From Paulownia fortunei (taxonomy: Eukaryota > Streptophyta > Magnoliopsida > Lamiales > Paulowniaceae): a stretch of 64,000 nucleotides of DNA. Positions within the stretch are counted from its first letter, which is position 1, and each line of letters begins with the position of its first letter. The notes beneath the pieces are model-generated. The model was given only the letters and a program-made list of their open reading frames with translations. It ran no database searches and was not told the DNA's origin. The stretch covers positions 14,996,868 through 15,060,867 of the forward strand of contig CM033124.1 of assembly GCA_019321725.1 (NCBI GenBank), read 5' to 3'. Of the stretch, positions 25,851 through 36,394 are shown in pieces. Made by a program: the position numbers and the translations under genes.

Positions 25851-26605
25851 ATTTTTTGCGAAATAAAAATTAGCATAACCTCGAATAATAAGTAATAAAA
25901 ATAGAATTAAATAAGTTAAAAATTAAAAAATTACAATAAGAAGTATTTTTTGGCTAAAATATTCATATTTTAGAAACAAAATCATAATGAATTTTAAAAG
26001 TTAGTATAATTTTTTTAAAAACTTTGTATCAATAATAAATCCCATTATCTAAATTTTTTGAAAAAATAAAGTTTAAAAATAATTTTAGAATATTTTTAAA
26101 TTTATTAAATTTATATATTTAAAATAAGATTATGAAAATTCGAGGGGCGCGACTGGAATAATATAATTATTAGAAAGAGAACAAATTTTTAAATTTACTA
26201 AAAATTATATATTAAAATTATAAATATAAAAAATTGAGTAGCTGAGTACACCTGACTCCGGCATTGGATATGTAGAAGTTATTATAAATTAGCAAATGAC
26301 ATAGTAATATGAAAATAAAATGATTAATCCTATCACATGAATTGCTTAAAGCTTATTCTTCTGCCTGTCTAATTTAGAATTAACTTAGAGCTAAAGTTGT
26401 TTAATAAAATTACTTTAGGCGAAAAAATACAAAATTGAAACAACACCCATCATGCTTCTTCAATCAACCAAGGAAAAAAGAAAATAATTATACATGAAGC
26501 TACACTACACACCTATTAAAAAAATACAACTCAAAACAAACCACAAAATTCACCAAAGTCAAATCTCAATTGTCAAAAAACTGTACAATATCACCACAAA
26601 AACGC
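25851..26605. other. Intergenic AT-rich DNA
   Basis: Between the PP2C pseudogene and the 3' end of the first receptor kinase. No gene, RNA or structured repeat recognised; the lower part is the likely 3' UTR of the receptor kinase copy. Confidence 0.6.
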
Positions 26606-28923
26606 TTAAAAACTCTTCTCCATTATTTCATCATCCATGGCTCTATGGAAAGGCATTGGAGGCATATGCAGCAATTCAATCTCCCCTTCAAGCATGACAA
26701 CAACTTCATTCATCAAAGGTCTATCCCCAGGCCTAATCTGAATGCACCATAAGCCTACTACAATCATCTTTTTCACCATCCTTTTCTCTTCTTCTTCAGC
26801 ATCTCTGATTTCCAAGTCTTTTCCTTCACTCAATTGGTTGTAAATCCAGGAGGGGAAGTACATTTGGCCTGATCTGTTAGCATATGGATTCAGGGATTGT
26901 AGCCTTGCTGCCATTTCCAGCACCAGCATTCCAAAACTGTATACATCAGCTTTGCTAGAGATTTCTCCAATGTTTCTGTAGAACAGTTCTGGAGCAATGA
27001 ATCCCATTTTTCCCTTGGCTGCTTTCAAAGCTTCAACTCTATGATCATCTGATGAGTAAAGTTTTGCTAGCCCAGAATCTGAAATCTTGGGATTGAAATC
27101 TTCATCAAGTAGAATGTTTTGAGGCTTGATCCCAAGATGGAAGATTTGGATACCATGTAAATACGCGATCCCACGGGCTATTCCAAGAGAAATCTTGAAC
27201 ATGCTCCCATAGCTCAAAGAAGGATTCATCCCTTCCTGCAAGAAAATGTGTTTGTCAAGAGAGCCACATTGCATGTAACTCGTGTACCAGAGCTCGTTTT
27301 GTGCCTTCGATGCAGAAGCCAATAAGTTTCACGAAGTTTGGATGGCTAATCCTTGAGAGTGTCGATACATGACTGATGAATTCTTTGTCACTAACTGAAG
27401 AATTTATCAGCATTTTTACTGCAACAAAAGGACCGCTCAGAAGGTTGCCATTGAATACAGTTCCATGAGGCCCTCCACCTAATTTAGCCCTGAAATTGCT
27501 TGTCATCTTTTTGATCTCACCATAAGTGTAATTTATTGGCATGAAATTTACTTGCTGTCGTTGGAGTTCTTCGATGGTTTCACTCTCATTCATTGATGGA
27601 TGCCGCGTTTTCCATTTATACACCAGCAACCCAATTAGATATGGAATCCCAAATACAAATCTTAGTGCTATGATTCCTCCTGTGAAGTTGAGAAACAAAT
27701 CAATGAGTTAGGGTACATATGATAATGCTACATTTACACCTCATTATATTTGTGTTTTGTTCTGATGGGTACTGAAACTTACCAATTGCCAACGCGACAA
27801 TGATTAAATAAGCTGTTCAAAGGATGAAAATAAGTAAGATCAGAGGATAAAGATATGCAAAAAAAGTACAAGTCTTATATCAACTAATTAGAGGCCAGCA
27901 TAAAGAGAACTTACGCCCATAGTACTCCAATTTGCCTGCATTTCCAAGTAAAATAAAGATGTTAGTACGCCATAGAAGCTGAACCTCATTGAGGAACACA
28001 AATACACATGTTTTGGTAGCTTTATGGTTGTCGAATTCAGATTTGTTAGTAAAGCAATCTAATTTTGAACTGTGTTCATTTAACATTTCAAAATTTCTAT
28101 TTCAAAAACATATTTAGAAACAAAGAGAGGGCATAATAGTTCTCTTACAGCCGAAACTACGCTCTGAAAGAGGGGTGTCTTCATAGCAATAGTGGCGACA
28201 ATGAATTTTGTTGTCCTCCAGAATGCAAGTGCCCTTGCTTTCTTCACATTCCGTACACATTGCACGAAACCATGAAAGCTCAAATCCATAGGCCAGCAAA
28301 TCATGAATCTGCGAATACGAATAGTTATTATCTTTCAAAGGCAATGGTGATGAGGCCTCAGCCATGGTGTCATAGGTGCAAGACTCCTCCAAATCTGATA
28401 CCAATATGCTCCCAACTGTAACATAACTATGGATTTGGGCAGAGTTGGAAAAAGCACTTGTGTTGCCACAGAAAGGGTTCTGGATGTATAATGGATTATT
28501 TACAGGGCTTAGGCAGTTGAGAAATGTTATGACAATGCTGTTAATATAATCAAGAGACATGTATCTTGAGTAAAGATCATTATCTGTGGAAGAATAAATA
28601 GGACAGGACGAGTAATTGTAGCTGTCTAGGCCTGGATCAGATAAACGTGTGGTAAAGTTGCTGTAAGTGATTGCCTGAACATGGTATCTTCTGGATTTTG
28701 AGTTCAGTATGGTTTGATTTTTCTGGCATTCAAGCACGAAAACAGGGTCCGGATGGCCACAAGTTGCGGGATCACCTCTCAACCTAAAAGGGTAGCTGAT
28801 GTTGATATCCCCGCAAGAAGAAGGGATGCAGAGTGAGTTGTTTTGAGCTCTGCATCCTGTTGTACAACATAGAAGTAGGATCAGGATGGTTAGACCTGAA
28901 AAAAAGAACCTCCCTTTCGGCAT
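26606..28923 (-). pseudogene. LRK10L-type receptor kinase, copy 1 (subtype A), disrupted
   Basis: Exons: 28149-28923, 27915-27935 (21 bp), 27783-27812 (30 bp) and 26606-27679, phases consistent. The ectodomain has a signal peptide (about 1-26), a GUB_WAK_bind domain (SSCGDINISYPFRL, then a CG-P-F-L-C pattern) and a C-terminal WAK-associated cysteine block (MCTECEESKGTC). The two tiny exons and the start of the last exon supply the membrane segment. The kinase begins at GEIKKMTSNF. One extra base at about 27277 shifts the frame in the hinge (after the ALVHE block), and each side ends in stops or nonsense. The kinase has also degenerated: the glycine loop reads GGGPHG, the catalytic loop reads HLGIKPQN (aspartate replaced by glycine), and DFG reads DSG. 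The VAVK lysine remains. Allowing for the indel the span fits about 632 aa. This is a kinase-dead pseudogene or, less likely, a pseudokinase with one sequencing error. Confidence 0.85.
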
Positions 28924-29433
28924 TTTTACCCGATGATGAGAAAATGTGAACCATGTATAACTTGATGTCTTTTATTGATCCAGAATATAGATATGCAAAA
29001 GATTGTTGAAAAAGAAGGAAATTGATGGTTCTTGGATGTTTCAGAAAGACTGAATTTTAGTTATTGTTTAAGTTGGAATGTAATGATCTTGTGGATTTGT
29101 GGGTTTGACTAGACTAATCACCAAATGCTACTTTCTTGGCACTAATTATGCTATTTAGAATTAATAATTCCACAATTGAAATGAAATCTGAGAATACAGA
29201 GGATGACTCGTTGAGATATATCAATAATCCTGCATCATTATGATCTGTGAATTGGGGGTCCTTATTTTATTTACAGAAGTGGTTGCTTAAAGCTTTTCAT
29301 TCAAAGTCAAAAGTCAGAAAAATAAAAAAACTGATCATTCGTGATCCATTCTACGCGTTTGGTATTGGTCCAGACAGGTAGAGTGGGGAATAACAGAAGG
29401 GGGAAGAGATGGAGGAAAGAGCAGAATACCATA
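28924..29433. promoter_or_regulatory. Upstream region of receptor kinase copy 1, now cut by the retrotransposon
   Basis: Non-coding. Together with 39497-39604 it would have formed a shared intergenic spacer of about 620 bp between copy 1 (minus) and copy 2 (plus) before the LTR element inserted. No clear TATA box was fixed. Confidence 0.5.
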
Positions 29434-29438
29434 CAATT
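29434..29438. repeat. Target-site duplication, left (CAATT)
   Basis: CAATT directly precedes the TG of the 5' LTR and is repeated exactly at 39492-39496 after the CA of the 3' LTR. Confidence 0.93.
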
Positions 29439-30097
29439 TGATGTGGTATAGGTCGGGACTGACCCACGTGGCTCAGGGCATAAATATGAAGCTGGTACGA
29501 CCTATGTATGACCCATACCTGCACAGTTCGGATTACGTGGATGGGAGTTAGATGGACAAAAGTCAGGACGAGTTCAAGGAGTTGGCCGACCTCCAGGTCG
29601 GGTTAGTTCAAGGGATTGACTGACCTACAGGTCGGGCGACTTCACGGAGTTGACTGACCTACAGGTCGGGCGAGTTCACGGAGTTGACTGACCTACAGGT
29701 CAGGTAAGTTTAAGGAGGTTACTGACCTCCAGGTCGGGCAAGTTCACGAAAATAATGAAGATGAAACGGTTGTAGTTAGAAAGTGACAGAGAATCTTTTA
29801 GGAGGGTAAATCAGAGAATATGGGCACCATACAGTAATCTGTTATAACAGATTAAGGTTTAAAATTTCTCTTCTACTCTTATTTGACACCTATAAATAAG
29901 GAAATACAAAGCATGATACATGTTTACATTTTTGATCAAGAATACACATATCTATCTGTTTTTCATCCTCTCTCAGAGAGCTGCCACTGACTTGAGCGTC
30001 GGAGTTCTTACGTCGGGTCACGTCGGCGTTTTGTGCAGGTGTTCCAGTCGGAGAAGGATAGGACTTGGTGTGCACCTCCTCCAATTGGTGCATTACA
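29439..30097 (+). repeat. 5' LTR
   Basis: Starts TGATGTGGTATAGG and ends GGTGCATTACA, 659 bp. It contains five near-palindromic GACCTNCAGGTC-type boxes (about 29585-29740) in the U3 part and a TATA box TATAAATA at 29891-29898, which should drive the genomic transcript. It is 18 bp longer than the 3' LTR, through one extra subrepeat here and an insertion near the end of the other copy. Confidence 0.95.
29891..29898 (+). promoter_or_regulatory. TATA box of the 5' LTR
   Basis: TATAAATA, conserved at 39269-39276 in the 3' LTR, at a position expected for the U3/R boundary. Confidence 0.75.
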
Positions 30098-30100
30098 AGT

Positions 30101-30118
30101 TGGCGCCGTCTGTGGGAA
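30101..30118 (+). other. Primer-binding site
   Basis: TGGCGCCGTCTGTGGGAA, three bases after the LTR end. The TGGCGCC start is complementary to a tRNA 3' end of GGCGCCA, as in plant tRNA-Asp; the identity of the tRNA is inferred. Confidence 0.85.
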
Positions 30119-30137
30119 AAGTGAGTTAAGACGTGAG

Positions 30138-31263
30138 ATGGCAGGAAAAAGATTGCTGGGCGAAGGAACACCACCAGTCGTCAGGCACAACCATGATCCA
30201 GAGGTTCACGAGTGGGGGGAGAATGATAGTCCACCCCCGGTAACACCTGGAGTTACTGCGCCAAACCATGCAGGCACCTTGCGTAAATTGTGGTCGGAAT
30301 TTGGAGCAGGAAATGTCGGCCAGTTTACTATGGAGCAATTGACAAATCTGATCACAACGGCGGTGGATGTAGCTTTAAGAAGAAGGGATGCTAACCACCA
30401 CCACCACCACCACCAGGGCTACCGGAAAAATCACTCCTCCCTGAAAGGTTGGAAGAAAGTCATACAGGGGAGTGCCGGAGTAAGATGAAAGAGCCAGATG
30501 TATCGGAGAAATTGGAAGATTTACATAATGAACTGAAAGAAATGAAGATGAAAATGGCGGGAAGGAATGCAGCAACCAAGAGAGGAATTCCATTTACTGA
30601 GGAAGTGATGATGGACGACCTACCAGCTAACTTCAGGTCCTTAAATTATGATTATGATGGTACCACTGACCCATGGAAACATCTGTGCAGGTTCGAAAAT
30701 TCAGCTCTCTTGCACAGGTATTCCGATAGGGTTAAATGTAGAGTATTCTGACTACCCTGTCAAAATCAACCTAGCAATGGTTTAGCCAATTGCCCCCTAA
30801 CTCAATTAGCTCTTTTGAGGAGTTTAGTTCTACCTTTTTGCATCAATTTGCAAGTTCTCGGAAATACCAAAAAACGTCCCTGACTTTATTCAGTATAAAG
30901 CAGAAAGACAGCGAGGCTCTACGAAGCTATATAAAAAGATTCACAGGTGTTGCTTTAGAAGTACCCTCAGCTACACAGGAGGTACTCTCCAATGCCCTTG
31001 TCCAAGGTTTGCAGGATGGGGAATTCTTTAGGTCGTTGGCTAAGAAATCAACCAGAAGTTTTGATGACCTGTTAGCCCGAGCTGAAAAATATATTAACAT
31101 AGAAGAAGCTCAGCGAATGAAAAGAGACGAGGGAGAAAGAAAGAGAGAGAGAAGAGAGCTAGGCAAAGAAGGAGGAGGTTTTGTCAGAAAACTAAAGATG
31201 GAAGAACGACCTCTTTTGCCTATTCCGGGGGAACCTAGCAATACACTCCCCTGGTTGCCCTAA
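30138..31263 (+). pseudogene. Retrotransposon gag, frameshifted
   Basis: Three open blocks in different frames form one gag reading: 30138-30488, then a second frame through to 30750, then 30790-31263. The last two carry the retrotransposon gag (capsid-like) domain, recognisable by FRSLNYDYDGTTDPWKHL and by FLHQFASSRKY, SIKQKDSEALRSYIKRF and LVQGLQDGEFFRSL. The first break lies in a CAC/ACC trinucleotide run at about 30397-30416. The second is a single-base shift plus an in-frame stop between 30748 and 30771. The product would package element RNA, but no intact protein can be made from this copy. Confidence 0.85.
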
Positions 31264-31277
31264 GGGCACATATCCTG

Positions 31278-32009
31278 ATGGCTATTGCGAAACATAAGGG
31301 CTTAAAATGGCCATATAATCACTCAGCAGCTCCAACTAAGCCCAAGTCGAATCTATTCTGCGCATTCCATAATGAATATGGGCATAATATAGAGGAATGT
31401 CGACATCTGAAAGACGAAATAGAGAGGATGATAAGAAAGGGATGGCTGGACGACTGGGTAAAGGAAGAAGAGGAGAAGGAAATGATTGAACGTAAAAAAG
31501 CCCGGCCGACCTGGATAGAAAGAGATACTAGAGAAGGGAAAGCTGGAGCTGCCCCTGGAGAAAATCACTACCATGCTCCGAGGGGTTTCATCCAAATGAT
31601 TCTAGGAGGTCCTACAGATGGAGACTCCAACCGAGCTAGGAAGGCGTACGCCCAATCTACATCAGGAGGATCAAAAGAAGAGGTCCATAAAATTAACGAA
31701 GGACCGGTGATCCAATTTGGGCCCCATGATATGGAAGGATTGCAGGCACCACATAATGATGCACTAGTCATCACGGCAACCGTAGCTAACTTTGACGTAG
31801 CCAGAATAATGGTAGACACGGGTAGCTCAGTTGACGTCTTATTCTATGAGGCGTATAAGAAGATGAATCTAGATATAACATTGCAGCCAGTAGATACAAC
31901 CCTGTTCGATTTTGGCGGAGGAGTAGTAGATCCAATGGGTCAGGTCGTCCTACCGATATCCTTAGGTATTGAACCCATGCGTAAGACTAGGATGGTTAAA
32001 TTTTGGTAG
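31278..32009 (+). pseudogene. Retrotransposon gag C-terminus and aspartic protease
   Basis: An open block with a zinc-knuckle-like segment (CAFHNEYGHNIEEC, about 31359-31400) typical of the gag C-terminus, then an aspartic protease with the active-site motif MVDTGSSVDVLF at about 31810-31845. A single-base loss near 32003-32008 ends the frame; protease-like sequence continues out of frame, and the following linker (32165-32368) is in another frame again. Confidence 0.8.
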
Positions 32010-32376
32010 TTGACTCCTTTTCTGCTTATAACATCATCCTGGGAAGACCTTCGCTCAACACCTTCCAGGCAGTGGTGTCCACTTTTCACATGAAGTTGAA
32101 ATTTCCTGTGGATAATGGGATATAAGAGGTAGAAGGAGATCAGTGCTCGGCTAGGAGGTGCTATGTGGAAGCTGTTAGAAAGGCTGAGCAGAAAAAAACT
32201 AAAAGAGAACAAAGTATAGAAGGGGAACCCCCACTGAAAGTCATGAAAAGAAGTGAGGCAGAAAGGCCTTCGGATGAACAAGAACATGTAATGCCAAATG
32301 AGGAATTAATCAATATAGAGTTAATACGGGGGATGGGACCAAAACTACTAGGATTGGCACGCAGTTAAGTCAGGAA

Positions 32377-33128
32377 TTGACAGATGGCATGACTCAGTTC
32401 TTGAGAAACAACATCGATATCTTTGCATGGAATGTACGGGACCTGGAAGGAATTGATCCAGGTGTGGCAGTACATCACCTCAATGTTGACCAACGTACAA
32501 ACCTGTCAAACAGAAAAAGAGGCATTTTGGGCCTGAAAAAGACAAGGTTATCCAGAAAGAGGTAGAGAAATTACTGGAGGCAGGACACATCAGAGAAATC
32601 CAATTTCCAGAATGGTTGTCAAACGTCGTCTTGGTCCCAAAAATAGAAGAAAAGTGGAGAATGTGCATTGATTTTCGAGATTTGAACAAAGCATGTCCTA
32701 AAGATCATTACCCGTTACCACGAATAGACCAGTTGGTTGACTCTACCTCGGGTTGTGAGCTGTTAAGTATGATGGATGCTTCGCAGGGGTACCATCAGAT
32801 CATGTTAGCACCTGAAGATCATAAAAAAGTAAGCTTTATAACTTCCACAGGGACTTATTGTTATGTGGTTATGCCTTTTGGACTAAAAAATGCAGGAGCT
32901 ACATACCAAAGGCTAGTCGATAGAATGTTCAAAGAACAGCTCGGGCGGAACATGGAGGTATACGTGGATGACATGCTGGTAAAGAGTACAAAGGCTGAAG
33001 CTCATATTGCTGACTTAACAGAAGCTTTTAGAGTCCTTAGGAGGTATGGTATGAAACTCAACCCTTCTAAGTGTGCTTTTGGGGTTAGGTCTGGCAAATT
33101 TTTGTTATATGGTGCGAGAGGGGTATAG
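32377..33128 (+). pseudogene. Retrotransposon reverse transcriptase, frameshifted
   Basis: 32377-32565 gives the N-terminal linker, and 32616-33128 gives the RT core: WRMCIDFRDLNKACPKD, then SMMDASQGYHQI, then VMPFGLKNAGATYQR, and the catalytic YVDDM (TAC at 32961). The frame closes at 33126-33128, before the thumb region is complete, and the next block starts near 33295. Confidence 0.88.
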
Positions 33129-33294
33129 AGGTGAATTGAAAAGTAAAAGCAGTGCAGAATATGGCTCCTCCAAACAATATTAACAAGGTGCAACAGCTCA
33201 CGGGAAGGATAGCAGCTCTAAGTCGATTCATATCTAGATCAGCAGAGAGAAGCTTACCTTTCTTCAAAATCCTGAGAAAGGCTGACAAGTTTGA

Positions 33295-33744
33295 ATGGAC
33301 AGAGAATGTCAGAGGGCTTTTGATGAATTAAAAAACTTTTTAGCCAAGTTGCCTTTGTTGACCAAACCTGTGCAAGGTGAAACATTATATGTGTATCTGT
33401 CAGTAGGGACGTCGGCCGTTAGCTCGGTATTGTTAAGAGAAGAAGGAGCTAAGCAGAAACCCATCTACTATGTTAGTAAATTATTGAGGGGGACGGAAAT
33501 TAAATATCCTGAGATAGAAAAAGGAGGGTTAGCCCTAATAACGACTGCCAGACGACTTCGGCCATACTTCTTATCGCATAAGATAGTGATTCGGACTAAC
33601 CTACCATTGAGACAGGTGCTAGCTAAACCAGAAACTTCAGGAAGGATGGTGAAATGGGCAGTAGAGATGAGCGAGTATGACATAGATTATCAGCCAAGGG
33701 TGGTTGTCAAGGCGCAAGCCTTGGCAGATTTTTGCAGGAAATGA
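33295..33744 (+). pseudogene. RT connection and degenerate Ty3-type RNase H
   Basis: A block with ECQRAFDELKNFL followed by the RNase H fold region (LYVYLSVGTSAVSSVLL, KPIYYVSKLL, PEIEKGGLALITTARRLR). The first catalytic aspartate expected in the VYLSVG strand is absent. A degenerate first RNase H is known from Tat elements that carry a second domain downstream. Confidence 0.8.
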
Positions 33745-33772
33745 CACCTACAGATGAATCCCTGAAACATGG

Positions 33773-35155
33773 TTGCTGCATGTGGATGGCTCAGCTACCA
33801 TATCCGGTTGCGGGGCAGGCATTGTGTTAACCAGTCCAAAGGGGGAAGAGCTGGAATTTGCAGTAAGATTTGAGTTCAAAACATCCAATAATGAAGCTGA
33901 ATATGAGGCATTGGTGAGAGGATTGAAGATGGCTCTAGAGTTGGGTGTCAGACAGTTAAGTGTCTTTTCTGATTCCAGATTGGTCATGCAACAGGTTAGG
34001 GGAGAATTTGTAGCCAAGGAGGAAAGAATGAGGAATTATGTGGAGCAGGTATCCCATCTAAAAGAGCAGTTTACAAAAATTGATCTAAATCATATACCGC
34101 GGGCTGAGAATGTTAAGGCTGATTATCTTTCTAAAATTGCAAGTGCTACCACTGATTGCAAGACCAGGAAAATCACATTGTTAACAGCCTATCAGCACAG
34201 TATGGTAATAGAGATAGCCTCTATGGAAGAGAAAGATGACTGGAGGACCAACATCCTGAAATATCTGCGAGAGGGAAAACTGCCACAAAATAAAAGAGAT
34301 ACTGTTCGATTCCAGGTACGAGCTACTAGATTTTGTCTAATTGATGGTGTGTTATATAAGCGAGCTTATTCTACACCATACTTAAGATGTTTATCACAAG
34401 AGGAAGGAGCCTATGTATTGCGAGAAATTCATGAGGGAGGATGTGGAAGCCATGGTGGAGGTCGGGCTCTGGCTTGTAAAACGGCAAGAGCTGGATATTT
34501 CTGGCCTTCATTGAAAGAGGATGCGCAACATCTGGTTAGAACGTGTGAAAAATGCCAGAAGCACGCCTCATTGATACATAAACCAGCAGAAGAGCTGAAG
34601 GTCATGAGCTCACCTTGTCCCTTTTCTAAATGGGGGATTGATATTGTCGGACCTTTTCCCCTAGCGATAGGACAAAGGAAATTCTTAATAGTGGCAGTAG
34701 ATTATTTCAGTAAATGGATAGAAGCTGAGCCTGTGGCTAAGATCACAGAGTCACAGGTCATGAAATTTCTGTGGGGAAGCATAGTATGTAGGTATGGGGT
34801 TCCGCGCGACCTGATATCAGATAATGGAACTCAGTTTCAGGGGAAAAAGATCCAGAGCTGGTGCGCTGAGATGAAGATCAAGCAACACTTCACTTCGGTG
34901 GCTCATCCTCAAGCCAATGGACAAGTGGAGGTAACCAACCGAATAATACTGCAAGGAATCAAAACCAGACTAGACAGATCTGGTGGAGGTTGGGTGGATG
35001 AACTAGATTCGATATTATGGGCATATCGAACGACGCCAAGGACTACAACTGGAGAAACTCCGTTCAACTTAGTATATGGAGCAGAGGCTGTTATACCAGC
35101 CGAAATCGGAATGGAAACTCACCGAATCCAGAGCTATGATGAAAAGGGAAAATAA
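33773..35155 (+). pseudogene. Second RNase H and integrase
   Basis: A 460-codon open block. Residues 1-125 form an archaeal/plant-type RNase H with D in HVDGSA, E in NNEAEYEAL and D in VFSDSRLV. A linker follows, then the integrase: an H-H-C-C zinc segment ending CEKCQKH and the catalytic D, D, E at GIDIVGPF, SDNGTQF and NGQVEV. It ends in a stop at 35153-35155; the integrase C-terminal tail continues as 35184-35465 in another frame. This is the best-preserved coding part of the element. Confidence 0.88.
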
Positions 35156-35183
35156 TAACTCATCAGAGAAGCATTAGATTGGA

Positions 35184-35465
35184 TTGATGAGAAAAGAGAG
35201 AAAGCATACCTCCGTATGGAGGCATACAAAAGCAGAATTCGAGCTGGGTACTCCCGAAGGTCAAAATAAAAAATTTTCAGGTCGGGGATCTGGTACTACG
35301 GCGAGCAGATGCTTTGAAACAAACTGGCAAGTTGGAAGCAAATTGGGAAGGCCTTACAAGGTAACTCGAGTGATAGCTGGAGGTGCTTATGAGTTAGAAG
35401 ATATGAGAGGAAACAAAATACCGAGACCATGGAATATTTGCCATTTGAAGAAGTTATATATGTAA
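35184..35465 (+). pseudogene. Integrase C-terminal tail, frameshifted
   Basis: Reads through GPYKV-like sequence (KLGRPYKVTRVIAGGAYELE) and ends WNICHLKKLYM, the usual end of Ty3/gypsy polyproteins. It is separated from the main integrase frame by at least one indel. Confidence 0.75.
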
Positions 35466-35521
35466 TCTTGAGTTTTTCTTACGAAAGAAATAAAATGAAT
35501 TTATCTGACATGTTCTGAATT

Positions 35522-36159
35522 GATTCAAGAAAAAATCCTAAGGCAAGGCCAGTTGAACTGGACCTACCTGGGTTCCTTGGAGGGTTCGCAGAGACCGACC
35601 TCCTTGAGGAAAGACTCAAGAAAAATCCTAAGGTAAGGCCAGTTGAACTGGACCTACCTGAGTTCCTTGGAGGGTTCGCAGAGACCGACCTCCTCGGGAA
35701 AGACTCAAGAAAAAATTCTAAGGCAAGACCAGTTGAACTGGACCTACCTGGGTTCCTTGGAGGGTTCGCAGAGACCGACCTCCTTGGGGAAAAGACTCAA
35801 GAAAAAATCCTAAGGCAAGGCCAGTTGAACTGGACCTACCTGGGTTCCTTGGAGGGTTCGCAGAGACCGACCTCCTTGGGGAAAGACTCAAGAAAAATCC
35901 TAAGGCAAGGCCAGTTGAACTGGACCTACCTGAGTTCCTTGGAGGGTTCGCAGAGACCGACCTCCTTGGGGAAAGACTCAAGAAAAAATTCTAAGGCAAG
36001 GCCAGTTGAACTGGACCTACCTGGGTTCCTTGGAGGGTTCGCAGAGACTGACCTCCTTGGAGAATGACTCAAGAAAAATCCCAAGGCAAGGCCAGTTGAA
36101 CTGGACCTACCTGGGTTCCTTGGAGGGTTCATAGAGACCGACCTCCTTGGGGAATGATT
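35522..36159 (+). repeat. Seven-copy tandem array, about 91 bp per unit
   Basis: Each unit runs gactcaagaaaaatcctaag, then ggccagttgaactggaccta, then a ggttccttggagggttcgca block ending gaccgacctccttgggga. The ggccagttgaactgg core occurs seven times. Neighbouring units differ by a few substitutions. Long open frames across it on both strands are repeat artefacts. An (AT)n run follows at about 36167-36181. Such arrays between pol and the 3' LTR are known in Tat elements. Confidence 0.93.
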
Positions 36160-36394
36160 TAATAATATATATATATATATATGGTTAAGAAATATAGCTC
36201 GATTGTGAAGCTTAGAAGGTGCGTCATAAATATTGTAAGGAATATTACTAAGAAAATTGCAAACACGGGAAAAATAAAGACAAGCAACAACAATAAAGAT
36301 AAAATATTATTATAAATCGTTGCAAAAATATACAGAGCCTATTCTACTCCATAATCGGAAACACTGAGGGGTTCTATAACAGCACCCTCATCAT

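Noticed and set aside
35718..36132. Long open frames on both strands with repeated peptide units
   Set aside because: They are created by the 91-bp tandem array of the retrotransposon; the unit length is close to a multiple of three, so frames stay open by chance.
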